Origin: Clostridiales bacterium UBA6114
GTDB taxonomy: Bacteria; Bacillota; Clostridia; Oscillospirales; Butyricicoccaceae
Direction of reading: 5' to 3'
Length of the DNA: 64,000 bases
NCBI GenBank assembly: GCA_002423435.1
Contig: DIWE01000037.1
Coordinates: forward strand, 163,670-227,669
The notes under the pieces are model-generated. The model was not told the origin of the DNA and searched no databases. It saw only the letters and a program-made list of their open reading frames with translations. Every line of letters starts with the position of its first letter. Positions within the stretch are counted from its first letter, which is position 1. This document shows, in pieces, positions 8,780 through 17,426 of the stretch. The translations under genes and the position numbers were made by a program.

Positions 8780-9619
8780 ATGGATCTGATTCAGTATGTC
8801 TGGCAGTATTTTAAATTGGCCACAGTGTTGGATGTTTTAGACATCCTCATTGTGGCGTACCTTTTATACCGCGTAGTCAAATTAATCCGCGACACCAGCG
8901 CCGAGCGCTTATTGAAGGGCATCGTCTTTCTGCTGATCGTTATGCAGCTGTCCGAATGGCTGAACTTAAACGTCATCAACTTTATCCTTAAAAATCTGAT
9001 GCAGCTCGGTTTTCTTGCGATCATCATCGTGTTTCAGCCCGAGCTTCGCAAAATGCTCGAGCAGGTGGGCAAAAACCGGTTCTCCGCTTTTTTTGACCGC
9101 GGCTCCGATCAGAGCCTGATCCAGAAATGCATCATACAGACGGTTGAAGCCGCAAGCTCCATGTCCTGGTCCAAAATCGGCGCTTTGATTGTCTTTGAAC
9201 GAAGCGACAAGCTCGGCGATATCGTCCGGACCGGCACCACTCTCGATGCCGAAATCAGCACGGAACTGATCAAAAACGTCTTTTATCCGAAGTCTCCGCT
9301 TCATGACGGCGCAATGATCGTCAGAAGCGGAAGGATCATCGCCGCGGGCTGCGTTCTGCCGCTGTCCGACAATCCGAATTTGAGCCGCGAACTTGGGACA
9401 AGACATCGCGCGGCCGTCGGCATGAGCGAAAACGCGGATTCGCTTTGCATTGTCGTTTCCGAGGAAACAGGATCGATTTCCGTCGCGTCGGGCGGAATCC
9501 TAAAGCGCCACCTGGCTCCGGAAACGCTGGAAAAACTGCTCATTAAGGAATTTATTCCCGTACAGCCTGAAAAGCCGGCGAAAAATATCTTCACGGCGTG
9601 GAAGGGGAAAACCAAATGA
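8780..9619 (+). CDS. cdaA: Diadenylate cyclase CdaA
   Basis: The protein (279 aa, close to the 273 of Bacillus subtilis) makes c-di-AMP from two ATP. Three hydrophobic segments at the N-terminus (about residues 10-80) anchor it in the membrane. The DAC domain follows with the catalytic PLHDGAMIV and GTRHRAAVG motifs. ATG 8780 is preferred over 8762 because TAAGG lies 8 nt upstream. The 238-bp gap before it holds no gene and only weak promoter-like sequences. The regulator cdaR overlaps its end; the usual third partner, glmM, is absent. Confidence 0.95.
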   Translation: MDLIQYVWQYFKLATVLDVLDILIVAYLLYRVVKLIRDTSAERLLKGIVFLLIVMQLSEWLNLNVINFILKNLMQLGFLAIIIVFQPELRKMLEQVGKNRFSAFFDRGSDQSLIQKCIIQTVEAASSMSWSKIGALIVFERSDKLGDIVRTGTTLDAEISTELIKNVFYPKSPLHDGAMIVRSGRIIAAGCVLPLSDNPNLSRELGTRHRAAVGMSENADSLCIVVSEETGSISVASGGILKRHLAPETLEKLLIKEFIPVQPEKPAKNIFTAWKGKTK

Positions 9620-10857
9620 TCGGCTGGCTCAAAAAATACGATATTTTGAATAAATCGCTTTGCCTGCTCGCCGCAATCCTTTTGTGGTTTTATGTCGTAA
9701 GCGTGCAAAGTCCGGAGGACAGCAAGGACGTTAAAAACGTCAATGTAACCCTGACGGGGAAGGACCATCTTCAGTCGGCGTACGGACTGTCGGTCATCGA
9801 GGAGGTAAATCCGACCGTCACCATTAAAGTAAGCGGCCGGCGCGAAAAAATCGCCCAGGTTTCGTCGGATAAAATAATTGCCACCGCATCTTTAAGCTCC
9901 ATTGATTCCCCCGGCGAGTTCGCGCTGCCTTATCAGACATCCGTCCTTGTGGACGGGGTTACGGTCTCCGGGCGCTCTCCCGTGGCGATCACCGTAAAGG
10001 TCGATAAAATCGTAACCACGTCAGTGCCTGTAAGGGTAAGTAACGATACAGAGGCCGAGGCCGGGTATTTCCTTGAGTCTCAGGATGTTTCCCCTAAGAC
10101 GGTAACCGTCAAAGGACCTCAGACGGAGCTTTCCAAAATCAGTTATGCGCTCGTCACCGTTGATTCGGATCAAAAGCTCTCAAAAACATTTGAAGATTAC
10201 TTTGATTATAAGCTCTACGATGCGGAAGACAAGGAAATCGTCTCGGACAATATTACGAAAGTAACCGAATCGGTCAAGCTGACAATTCCGGTGAAAAAGT
10301 TCAAGGAAATCCCGTTTTCCGTAAATCTGATCTCCGCTCCCGGAGTGGACAGCTCCATCGTCTCCGCTGAAATCACTCCCGCGACCGTCAAAGTGACCGG
10401 AGAAAGCAGCCTGCTCGACTCTCTAAACCAGATCCAGCTCGGCTCGATTGCCCTCTCAGATATGCAGGACGGCTCAACCGTCGATCTGCCCGTTCTTCTG
10501 CCGAACGGTCTTAAGAATATGAGCGGGACCCAGACCGTCAAAGTGGTAATCCATATGACGGGCGTGGAAGTAAGACCCTTTACAGTTTCCCGGTTTCAGG
10601 TGATCTCCAGCCCCGATAATGAACAAGCCTACGATTATGTCGTAAAAGCGGACTCGCTCGCTGTCCAGCTGAGAGGTCGGGATGAGATATTGGACTCCAT
10701 CACGGGCGAAATGCTGACCGCGGTTGTCGATCTTCGGGATATTGATATCTTCGCGGGGACAACCGTAAAAGCTCCCGTCGATATTCTCGTTGCGGGAAAT
10801 CCGGACGTCGGCCTTGTAGGCGAGTATTCCGTCGAGGTGGAAGTGGTAAAGCGTTGA
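9616..10857 (+). CDS. cdaR: YbbR-domain regulator of diadenylate cyclase (CdaR)
   Basis: The protein (413 aa) has one N-terminal membrane anchor (KSLCLLAAILLWFYVVSVQ) and an extracytoplasmic array of about four YbbR repeats, each of roughly 80-90 residues with VTVKG/ITVKV-type strands. CdaR binds and modulates CdaA. The start overlaps the cdaA stop by 4 nt, supporting a translationally coupled pair. The next gene overlaps its own stop. Confidence 0.92.
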   Translation: MIGWLKKYDILNKSLCLLAAILLWFYVVSVQSPEDSKDVKNVNVTLTGKDHLQSAYGLSVIEEVNPTVTIKVSGRREKIAQVSSDKIIATASLSSIDSPGEFALPYQTSVLVDGVTVSGRSPVAITVKVDKIVTTSVPVRVSNDTEAEAGYFLESQDVSPKTVTVKGPQTELSKISYALVTVDSDQKLSKTFEDYFDYKLYDAEDKEIVSDNITKVTESVKLTIPVKKFKEIPFSVNLISAPGVDSSIVSAEITPATVKVTGESSLLDSLNQIQLGSIALSDMQDGSTVDLPVLLPNGLKNMSGTQTVKVVIHMTGVEVRPFTVSRFQVISSPDNEQAYDYVVKADSLAVQLRGRDEILDSITGEMLTAVVDLRDIDIFAGTTVKAPVDILVAGNPDVGLVGEYSVEVEVVKR

Positions 10858-12455
10858 GCATTCTTGTTTCCGGGATAAGGCTTCCTCTCGAGTCAGAGGA
10901 GGAAGAAGCGTTAAAAAAGGCAATGGACCGCGTGTCCGTATCAAAGGACAGTGTTTTATCGGCCTCGGTCTACAGGCGTTCGGTCGATGCGCGCCATGGG
11001 AAAATCACGAAGGTTTATTCTGTGCTTTTAGACATCCCCGGTCTGGAGGACGCGGTTTTATCGGAAACAGGGGGCACGGACGTCCGGAGAAAAGCCGAAC
11101 CGTTCCGGGCCGCTCCGACGGGGACGAAAACACTGTCCGCGCCGCCCGTTATCGTCGGTTTCGGCCCCGCCGGGATTTTCGCGGGTCTGGTGCTTTCCAA
11201 AAACGGTTACCGCCCGGTCATTCTTGAAAAAGGGCCGGAGCTTAAAAGCCGCGACAGGTCGGTCGCAGCCTTTTTTGACGGCGGCCCGCTTGACGAGGAC
11301 GCAAACGTCCAGTTCGGCGAGGGCGGGGCGGGCGCATATTCCGACGGCAAGCTTACGACGCGGATCTCGGATGAACGGTGCGAGTATGTGCTGGCCGAGC
11401 TTTTCGGCCACGGTGCGCCGCCGGAAATCCTGCGCAACGCCAAGCCGCATATCGGCACCGATCTTCTGAAAAACGTGATAAAATCCATACGCCAAGAAAT
11501 ACTAACTTTTGGCGGGGAAATTCGCTTTCATTCCGAGGTTCGCGATTTTCTGATAAACCGTTCAAAGCTTTTTGCCGTGAAAACGGACGATGAAACAATA
11601 CCCTGCGAAACGGCGGTCCTCGCGATCGGCCACAGCGCGCGGCCTACCTTCGTTCGTCTGATGAACGCCGGCGTGCTCCTTATGCAGAAGTCCTTCGCCG
11701 TCGGCGTGCGGATCGAACACCGGCAGGAAGCCGTCGACCGCGCGATGTACGGAAAATACGCGGGACACCCCATGCTTCCCCCGGCCGAATACGCGCTCAC
11801 CTCAAGGCAAAACGGGCGTCCGTGCTATACCTTTTGCATGTGTCCGGGCGGGTCGGTCGTCGCGGCCGCAAGCGAGGGAGATTCTGTCGTTGTAAACGGG
11901 ATGAGCATGCATAAAAGAAACGGCGAAAACGCCAACAGCGCGGTCGTCGTCGCGGTATCTCCCGAGGATTTTCCGTCCGAAGATCCGATGGCGGGAGTCG
12001 CTTTTCAGCGGGAAATCGAGCGTACGGCATTTAAGCTCTGCGGCGGGGATTACAAGGCGCCCTGCCAGCTTGTGGGAGATTTTTTAAGAGGGGTAGCCCC
12101 GATAAGATTCGGCTCGGTTGCTCCGACCTATCCGAGAGGCGTTACGCTTTGCGACCTGTCCGCCGTTTTTCCGGGCTTTGTCGTCGATGCGCTCCGCCCG
12201 TCGCTTATCGAGTTTGATCATAAGCTCAAGGGCTTTGCCTCTGAGGATTCCCTCCTGACAGCACCCGAGACGAGGACCTCGTCGCCCGTGCGGATCGTAA
12301 GACAACCCGAAACCCTTGAATGCGTGTCGGTTTCAGGCCTGATCCCCTGCGGCGAGGGCGCGGGCTATGCCGGAGGGATCATGAGCGCGGCGGTCGACGG
12401 CATTCGCGCCGCCGAGCGGATCATGGCCGAGTATAAGCCGATAATTTCAGTTTAA
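10854..12455 (+). CDS. FAD-dependent oxidoreductase (uncharacterised, GidA/HI0933-related)
   Basis: This 533-aa protein has an N-terminal domain of about 90 residues followed by a dinucleotide-binding fold (VIVGFGPAGIFAGLVLSKNGY, residues ~98-118) and FGEGGAGAYSDGKL, a conserved stretch of a widespread but uncharacterised flavoprotein family. The C-terminal GEGAGYAGGIMSAAVDGIRAA also fits FAD binding. It starts with TTG 10854, overlapping the cdaR stop. It occupies the place where glmM follows cdaR in Bacillus. Substrate unknown. Confidence 0.8.
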   Translation: MSILVSGIRLPLESEEEEALKKAMDRVSVSKDSVLSASVYRRSVDARHGKITKVYSVLLDIPGLEDAVLSETGGTDVRRKAEPFRAAPTGTKTLSAPPVIVGFGPAGIFAGLVLSKNGYRPVILEKGPELKSRDRSVAAFFDGGPLDEDANVQFGEGGAGAYSDGKLTTRISDERCEYVLAELFGHGAPPEILRNAKPHIGTDLLKNVIKSIRQEILTFGGEIRFHSEVRDFLINRSKLFAVKTDDETIPCETAVLAIGHSARPTFVRLMNAGVLLMQKSFAVGVRIEHRQEAVDRAMYGKYAGHPMLPPAEYALTSRQNGRPCYTFCMCPGGSVVAAASEGDSVVVNGMSMHKRNGENANSAVVVAVSPEDFPSEDPMAGVAFQREIERTAFKLCGGDYKAPCQLVGDFLRGVAPIRFGSVAPTYPRGVTLCDLSAVFPGFVVDALRPSLIEFDHKLKGFASEDSLLTAPETRTSSPVRIVRQPETLECVSVSGLIPCGEGAGYAGGIMSAAVDGIRAAERIMAEYKPIISV

Positions 12456-12467
12456 TATGGTGAAAGT

Positions 12468-12884
12468 ATGGAACAGATTGCAAAAGTGACAAAAACTTAT
12501 GAAAACGGCTTCGCGGAAATCGAGGTGCGCAGGCAGTCCGCGTGCGGCCATGACTGCGCAAGCTGCCACGGCTGCGGCGCGCCCGACGAGCATATCCGCG
12601 TCAGGGCGGTAAACGAAGCAAAGGCAAAAGAGGGGCAAACGGTTCTCGTGACCTCCGATACGAAACGGATCCTGGGGCTCGCCGTCCTTTTGTACCTGAC
12701 GCCGCTTTTCCTTTTCTTTATTTCCTATCTTTTTTTGGGGGCTCTCACCGGGCTTTCCGGCGGCGTAAACGGCGCAATCGGCTTTTTGGCGGGCGTCGCC
12801 GCCGCGTATCTTGTAAACCGCAGAATGCAAAAGACAAATGAGGTTGTTTTTACCGTGACGTCGGTCTTTTCAGCACAAAACTGA
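12468..12884 (+). CDS. RseC/RnfH-like SoxR-reducing system protein
   Basis: This 138-aa protein has an N-terminal cysteine cluster (CGHDCASCHGCG at about residues 26-37) and two transmembrane helices in the C-terminal half, the layout of RseC/MucC-family membrane proteins. In Clostridia these often sit near redox genes or the Rnf complex; here the upstream neighbour is a flavoprotein. Function in this organism is unknown. Confidence 0.78.
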   Translation: MEQIAKVTKTYENGFAEIEVRRQSACGHDCASCHGCGAPDEHIRVRAVNEAKAKEGQTVLVTSDTKRILGLAVLLYLTPLFLFFISYLFLGALTGLSGGVNGAIGFLAGVAAAYLVNRRMQKTNEVVFTVTSVFSAQN

Positions 12885-12898
12885 AACGGTGGACATAG

Positions 12899-13771
12899 AT
12901 GTTTGGCTATGTGCGCCCCCTGAAATCCAAGCTTTCGGAAGGGGAAGAAGCGCGTTTCCGGGCGGTTTACTGCGGCCTCTGCCATGCGCTCGGACGTCGA
13001 TACGGAAGCTCGATGCGCCTGATCTTAAACTATGACCTCGCTTTTTTGGCGCTTGTTCTGGGCGCTTTTCATGAGGACCCGCCCTTTTGCCACGCGAGGT
13101 GCGTTGCAAAGCCGGTAAAAGGCCGCGACTACCGGGAGCCGGACCCGGCCCTTTTGCTCGCCGCGGATCTAAGCGTGATCCTGACCTATTTCAAGCTTTC
13201 GGACACCGCATCCGACGAGTCCTTTTTCAAATCGCTTGCGGCGCGCGCATCAAAGCTTTTTATGCGGCGAAAGTATAAAAAAGCCTCGTCGCTGCATCCC
13301 GGCTTTGACGCTACGGTGCGTGAGCAGCTTAACCGGCTCGCGGGGATCGAACGGGAAGGAGACCCGTCGCTCGACAAGGCCGCCGATACCTTTGCCATAA
13401 TGCTCTCGGCCGCTGCGAAGGAATCGAGCCTGCCGGAGAACGACGAGCGCATCCTCACCCAGTTTTTTTACCATCTGGGGCGCTTTATCTATCTGGTTGA
13501 CGCGTGCAATGACCTGGGGGAGGACATGGAAAAAAAACGCTACAACCCTGTGGCGCTCAGATTTTCGCTCAAGTCGCCCGAGCTTACGGAGGAACTTCGC
13601 AGTACGCTTTCTTTTACTCTGGACAATTCTCTCTCAAACATCGCCGCGGCCTATGAGCTTTTAACGCTTTCCCGCGACAGCGACGTCATACGGAACATTT
13701 TGTATTTCGGCCTCAGAGCCGTTTCATATCAGGTGCTAAGCGGCACCTTTGGGAAAAAGGTACAACGTTAG
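12899..13771 (+). CDS. DUF5685 family protein
   Basis: This 290-aa protein begins MFGYVRPLKSKLSEGEEARF and contains paired cysteines (YCGLCHALG near residue 26, CHARC near 63), consistent with DUF5685, a clostridial family of unknown function. It is predicted helical and soluble. It precedes the DnaJ-like gene, a recurrent neighbourhood in Clostridia as far as I recall. Start ATG 12899 has GGTGGA 5 nt upstream. Confidence 0.75.
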   Translation: MFGYVRPLKSKLSEGEEARFRAVYCGLCHALGRRYGSSMRLILNYDLAFLALVLGAFHEDPPFCHARCVAKPVKGRDYREPDPALLLAADLSVILTYFKLSDTASDESFFKSLAARASKLFMRRKYKKASSLHPGFDATVREQLNRLAGIEREGDPSLDKAADTFAIMLSAAAKESSLPENDERILTQFFYHLGRFIYLVDACNDLGEDMEKKRYNPVALRFSLKSPELTEELRSTLSFTLDNSLSNIAAAYELLTLSRDSDVIRNILYFGLRAVSYQVLSGTFGKKVQR

Positions 13772-13797
13772 CATCGTTTTTTCATTGTACAATCGAA

Positions 13798-13907
13798 TTC
13801 GGCGCGCCGTCCGCCGGAAGAGTCGGCAGCCGCGGCACATGCCAAAAAGCCCCGTTTTCATCGGACTTTGCCGGCATATCGCACGCGGCGGCAACGGAGC
13901 TTAAAAG
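13798..13907 (+). promoter_or_regulatory. Structured leader copy E5, upstream of the DnaJ-like gene
   Basis: The P0 strands are GGCGCGCC (13801-13808) and GGCAC-AT-GCC (13834-13843), with one mismatch and a bulged AT. Inside lie a small hairpin (13813-13827) and the linker AGCCGC. In the switching part, AAGCCCCGTT (13847-13856) pairs with AACGGAGCTT (13893-13902), 9 of 10 positions, and the latter contains the Shine-Dalgarno GGAG. A closer decoy GGACTTT can pair with the same arm. ATG 13908 follows. Confidence 0.6.
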
Positions 13908-14531
13908 ATGAACGACCCGTACAAGGTGCTCGGCGTTTCCAAAAACGCGACCGAGGAAGAAATAAAAAAAGCATATCGGGATCTTGCCCGAAAATACCAT
14001 CCGGATAATTATCACAACAATCCCCTCGCCGATCTCGCGGAAGAAAAAATGAAGGAGATCAACGAGGCGTATTCCGTTCTGATGGGAAACAACTCGGGCG
14101 CGGGCACCGGCGCGGGTTACGGTTCGGGCGCGTGGCGCCAGAATCAACAGAGCTATACGCAAAATACCGGGTCAGGGAACATCTATTCCCAGATCAGGGC
14201 GTATATTGCGCGGGGCAACATTGTTCAGGCGGAAATCCTGCTCAATTCGATTGCAAACCATGACGCGGAATGGGAATTTCTGATGGGGAGCGTACTTTAC
14301 CGGAAGGGTTGGTTCGACGAGGCAAAACGCCATTACGAGACGGCCTGCACCTTAAACCCGTCCAATATGGAATACAGAAACGCGTTAAACTATATGTCCA
14401 GAATGAACACCACCTACCGTACATACGGCGGACCCGCCGCCGGAATGAGCGGCTGCGACTGCTGCACAAATCTGATCTGCGCCGACTGCTGCTGCGAGAT
14501 GATGGGCGGGGACCTGATCAACTGCTGCTAG
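13908..14531 (+). CDS. DnaJ-domain protein with cysteine-rich C-terminus
   Basis: This 207-aa protein has a J-domain at residues 1-65 (DPYKVLGVSKNATEEEIKKA, HPD in KYHPDNY), a Gly/Ser-rich linker, a TPR-like helical segment (about residues 100-170) and a cysteine-rich tail (CDCCTNLICADCCCEMM). J-proteins stimulate Hsp70 ATPase. This is not canonical DnaJ: the zinc-finger central domain and C-terminal beta domains are missing. Translation is probably governed by leader E5. Confidence 0.85.
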   Translation: MNDPYKVLGVSKNATEEEIKKAYRDLARKYHPDNYHNNPLADLAEEKMKEINEAYSVLMGNNSGAGTGAGYGSGAWRQNQQSYTQNTGSGNIYSQIRAYIARGNIVQAEILLNSIANHDAEWEFLMGSVLYRKGWFDEAKRHYETACTLNPSNMEYRNALNYMSRMNTTYRTYGGPAAGMSGCDCCTNLICADCCCEMMGGDLINCC

Positions 14532-14557
14532 GGGAAAAATCACACGAAACACAGATA

Positions 14558-14667
14558 AAAGGCGTACCGCTCACAGATAAGCGGCAACTGCGGCACATGC
14601 CAAAAACCTCCATTCGCCCGTGAGGTTTTTGATAACTAATATGTCCGCGGAGCGAATGGAGGTTTAC
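14558..14667 (+). promoter_or_regulatory. Structured leader copy E1, upstream of the membrane-protein gene
   Basis: P0 is GGCGT (14561-14565) with AC-AT-GCC (14595-14601). P1 is CCGCT/AGCGG (14567-14571/14580-14584). State B pairs AAACCTCCATTCGC (14604-14617) perfectly over 14 bp with 14652-14665, burying the Shine-Dalgarno GGAGG. State A pairs AAAAACCTC (14602-14610) with GAGGTTTTT (14622-14630), 9 bp. The two share the same 5' arm and are mutually exclusive. ATG 14668 is 2 nt after arm B. Confidence 0.7.
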
Positions 14668-15192
14668 ATGAACAGAAATCAAGACATGGGCAAAAAAACC
14701 TCCTCTCTCGCTCTGGGCTCGGTTTTTACCGCTTTTTCCGTCGTCCTTCTGTATATTGCCGGGGTGCTCCCCACAATGCGCATCGCGCTCTCGGCGGCAG
14801 CGGGACTTTTTTGCGCGGTTATGCTCATGTCCCGCGGCGCGGGCTATTCACTGCTGGTTTATATCGCAACCTCCCTGATATCCCTGTTTTTCCTGCCGGT
14901 AAAGACCCCGCCGTTTATTTATTTCGCTTTTTTCGGGTATTATCCGATACTTAAATACTTTATTGAGAAGCTTCGAAGCCTTCCGATCGAATGGTTACTG
15001 AAACTTCTTTCTTTTAATCTCGTTTTCACGCTGCTCCTTTATTTTTCGTCGTATATTGCGGGCCTGCAGGATATTTTTACGGCCTTTCCGGTTTATATCC
15101 TTTATATTGCGGCAAATATCGCGATGATCCTATATGATTTTGCCTTTTCTCTTTTAATCGCCCGGTATAGAAGCCGCTTAACCCGTTTATAA
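14668..15192 (+). CDS. Small polytopic membrane protein of unknown function
   Basis: This 174-aa, strongly hydrophobic protein has about five to six transmembrane segments, with a short polar N-terminus (MNRNQDMGKKTSSLALGSVF) and a basic C-terminal tail. It loosely resembles ECF-type substrate-binding or DUF2232-like membrane proteins, but I do not recognise a specific family. The start follows GGAGG in leader E1. No obvious partner; the yicC operon downstream has its own promoter. Confidence 0.7.
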   Translation: MNRNQDMGKKTSSLALGSVFTAFSVVLLYIAGVLPTMRIALSAAAGLFCAVMLMSRGAGYSLLVYIATSLISLFFLPVKTPPFIYFAFFGYYPILKYFIEKLRSLPIEWLLKLLSFNLVFTLLLYFSSYIAGLQDIFTAFPVYILYIAANIAMILYDFAFSLLIARYRSRLTRL

Positions 15193-15201
15193 TTTCATTG
15201 A

Positions 15202-15230
15202 TTGATTTGGGCGGATAAAACTGGTATAAT
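15202..15230 (+). promoter_or_regulatory. Sigma-A-type promoter for yicC operon
   Basis: TTGATT (15202-15207) and a perfect TATAAT (15225-15230) are 17 nt apart, 33 nt before the yicC start. Confidence 0.75.
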
Positions 15231-15262
15231 ATATTGATAACTGAATTTAGGAGTACTTAGAA

Positions 15263-16141
15263 ATGTTAAAAAGCATGACGGGATACGGGCACGCCGATAA
15301 GACGTTAAACGGGAGGAAGATCACCGTTGAACTCCGCTCCGTAAACCACCGATATCTCGATTTAAGCGTCCGCTGTCCCCGCGCCTACGGTTTTTTGGAG
15401 GAGCCGGTCAAGTCGATGGTCCAGTCCGCGACTGCAAGGGGCAAGGTGGATATCTTTATCACGATCGAAACGTCCCCGTCTGAAAATGTGCACATTCTGC
15501 TAAACCGCCAGGTTTTAGAGCGGTATCTCGAGGCTTTTTATACCATTCGGGATGAGTATTCGCTGACCGACGATATTACGGTGACTCGTGTGGCCCGGTT
15601 TCCTGAGATCTTTGAAATTACAAAGGAGGAGGAAGACGCCCAGACTCTGAAAACGGATGTTTTGTGCGCCCTGGAGGAGGCTATCGCGGAATTCAACAGG
15701 ATGCGCGAGACCGAGGGCGAAAAACTGAAGGCCGACGTCTTCGAGCGCATCGATGTGATTTCGGAGCTTGTCGCAAATGTTGAGAACCGGTCGCCGAAAA
15801 CGGTGGAGGAGTACCGCCAGAAAATCGAACAGCGCATGAATGAGCTTTTGGAAGGCTCCGGCATCGACCAGCAGAGAATATTGATGGAGGCCGCCCTTTT
15901 CGCGGATAAAACCTCCGTTTCGGAAGAAACCGTCCGGCTAAGAAGCCATCTTTCGCAGCTTCGGTCGCTTCTTTTAAGCGATGTGCCGGTCGGCAGAAAA
16001 CTGGACTTTCTTGTCCAGGAGTTAAACAGAGAGGCAAACACCATCGGCTCAAAAGCAAACGATTACGAAATAGCAAAAACGGTTGTTGAACTGAAATCGG
16101 AAATCGAAAAGATCCGTGAGCAGATACAGAATCTCGAATAG
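15263..16141 (+). CDS. yicC: YicC/YloC-family endoribonuclease
   Basis: This 292-aa protein has the YicC N-terminal domain (MLKSMTGYGHADKTLNGRKI, VELRSVNHRYLDL) and the C-terminal DUF1732 with DKTSVSEETVRLRSHL and GRKLDFLVQELNREANTIGSK, a family signature. YicC proteins act on RNA as endoribonucleases. The gene starts the conserved Firmicutes run yicC-remA-gmk-rpoZ-priA-def-fmt, equivalent to the yloC region of Bacillus, and is preceded by a consensus promoter. Confidence 0.94.
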   Translation: MLKSMTGYGHADKTLNGRKITVELRSVNHRYLDLSVRCPRAYGFLEEPVKSMVQSATARGKVDIFITIETSPSENVHILLNRQVLERYLEAFYTIRDEYSLTDDITVTRVARFPEIFEITKEEEDAQTLKTDVLCALEEAIAEFNRMRETEGEKLKADVFERIDVISELVANVENRSPKTVEEYRQKIEQRMNELLEGSGIDQQRILMEAALFADKTSVSEETVRLRSHLSQLRSLLLSDVPVGRKLDFLVQELNREANTIGSKANDYEIAKTVVELKSEIEKIREQIQNLE

Positions 16142-16157
16142 CTTAGGGGGAAGAAGT

Positions 16158-16418
16158 TTGAAGCTTATTAATATTGGTTTCGGAAATATGGTGTCGTCGT
16201 CCCGTCTTGTCGCGATTGTGAGCCCGGAGTCCGCGCCGATCAAAAGGATCATCCAGGAGGCGAGAGACCGGGGCATGCTGATCGACGCGACATACGGGCG
16301 TCGGACAAGGGCGGTTATCATCTCGGACTCGGACCACGTCATTCTTTCGGCAATTCAGCCCGAAACGGTCGCCGGCAGGCTAGAAAACCTGGATGACGAC
16401 GACGACGGGGAGGAATAG
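16158..16418 (+). CDS. remA: RemA-family DNA-binding regulator (YlzA)
   Basis: This 86-aa protein starts with TTG 16158, giving MKLINIGFGNMVSSSRLVAI, with AGGGGGA just upstream. RemA activates biofilm matrix and osmoprotection genes in Bacillus subtilis. Motifs SPESAPIKRIIQEARDRG and DATYGRRTRAVII are highly conserved. The tail ends in an acidic run (DDDDDGEE). Confidence 0.93.
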   Translation: MKLINIGFGNMVSSSRLVAIVSPESAPIKRIIQEARDRGMLIDATYGRRTRAVIISDSDHVILSAIQPETVAGRLENLDDDDDGEE

Positions 16419-16424
16419 GCTTTC

Positions 16425-17030
16425 ATGTCAGATTGCAGTCACGGCGGAACGCTGTTCGTCATAACAGGGCCCTCCGGCGCCGGAAAATCGACGGTTATCT
16501 CCAGTTTTCTGGAAACCCGCTTAAACGTTTTTCATTCGGTTTCCGCGACCACAAGACCCCGCCGCCCCCATGAAAAACACGGCGAGGATTACTTTTTTAT
16601 CGCCCGTTCCGAATTCGAGAGGATGCTCGAGGCGGATCAGTTTCTGGAGCATGCGGAATATGTCGGAAACCTTTACGGCACGCCGAAGGAGCCCGTTTTT
16701 GAAGCGCTTTCAAACGGACGCGACGTCCTTTTGCAGATCGAGGTCACGGGCGCGCTTAATGTCCGCAAGAAATATCCCGACGCCGTTCTTATTTTCATTG
16801 TTCCGCCGTCCTTCGGGGTGCTTGAGCTGCGCCTTCGCGGACGCGGCACGGAACCGGAGGAAATCATCCGAAAACGCCTTGAAAAAGCAAAAAAAGAGTA
16901 TGCCGCCGCAAAATTTTTCGACTACATTGTCGTCAATTCCGACGTGGAAACCGGTTCCTCGGAGCTTAGCACAATCTTTAACGCGGAGAATTTCAAATTT
17001 AAAAAGCGAAGGAGCTATATAGAGGTGTAA
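16425..17030 (+). CDS. gmk: Guanylate kinase
   Basis: This 201-aa enzyme phosphorylates GMP to GDP. The P-loop GPSGAGKST lies at about residues 15-23, followed by SVSATTRPRRPHEKHGEDYFF for GMP binding. Length is normal. It lies 6 nt after remA in the same operon. Leader E2 starts immediately after its stop codon. Confidence 0.96.
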   Translation: MSDCSHGGTLFVITGPSGAGKSTVISSFLETRLNVFHSVSATTRPRRPHEKHGEDYFFIARSEFERMLEADQFLEHAEYVGNLYGTPKEPVFEALSNGRDVLLQIEVTGALNVRKKYPDAVLIFIVPPSFGVLELRLRGRGTEPEEIIRKRLEKAKKEYAAAKFFDYIVVNSDVETGSSELSTIFNAENFKFKKRRSYIEV

Positions 17031-17031
17031 A

Positions 17032-17170
17032 AAGTTTGAAAAATTCAAACTCATATTGATTTCAGTGCGCGTTGCCCGCCCTGAGGCAGCCGCGGCGCAT
17101 GCACATGGTGGCCATCTCTTTTTATGGTTGTTTTGTGACTTTAAGTTATACGAAAGGAATGTTCATCACT
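17032..17170 (+). promoter_or_regulatory. Structured leader copy E2, upstream of rpoZ, with preceding hairpin
   Basis: A hairpin AGTTTGAA/TTCAAACT (17033-17040/17044-17051) directly follows gmk. P0 is GTGC-GCGTT (17065-17073) with GGCGC-AT-GCAC (17094-17104), all positions pairable (two G-U), with a bulged AT. Inside is a GCC/GGC hairpin and the linker AGCCGC. State A is GGCCAT (17110-17115) with ATGGTT (17124-17129). State B is weaker than in other copies: 8 of 10 pairs between 17110-17119 and 17155-17164. ATG 17171. Confidence 0.6.
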
Positions 17171-17362
17171 ATGTTAAACCCTTCGATGAGCGAACTGTTA
17201 AAAAAAGTCGGAAGCCGGTATCAGCTTGTCAATCTGGTCGCGCGCCGCGCGCGCGACATCGTTGAAAAAAACGGGAGCGCCGAATTGAGCGAGAAGCCTG
17301 TGAAGATCGCAATCGACGAGATTTACGAAGGAAAAGTAAACTTAAAGAAGACGAAATCATAG
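17171..17362 (+). CDS. rpoZ: RNA polymerase omega subunit
   Basis: This 63-aa protein (MLNPSMSELLKKVGSRYQLV...VARRARDI) matches the short omega subunit of Firmicutes, which binds the beta' subunit and aids assembly. The gmk-rpoZ-priA order supports it. The start is set by AAAGGA at 17153-17158 inside the leader's 3' arm. An open frame extending upstream to 17072 runs through the leader and is not considered real. Confidence 0.93.
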   Translation: MLNPSMSELLKKVGSRYQLVNLVARRARDIVEKNGSAELSEKPVKIAIDEIYEGKVNLKKTKS

Positions 17363-17426
17363 TGGCCTTGGGGGCGGAGGTGCAATGCCGCCGCCTTCCC
17401 CTTTTTTTGGGGGTGATTTAGAACTT

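Noticed and set aside
14604..14665. Leaders as simple intrinsic terminators
   Set aside because: The stems are not followed by T-runs and end at start codons; the 3' arm carries the ribosome-binding site.
17072..17170. N-terminal extension of rpoZ through the leader
   Set aside because: The omega subunit is short in Firmicutes and the extension has no similarity; it is leader sequence.
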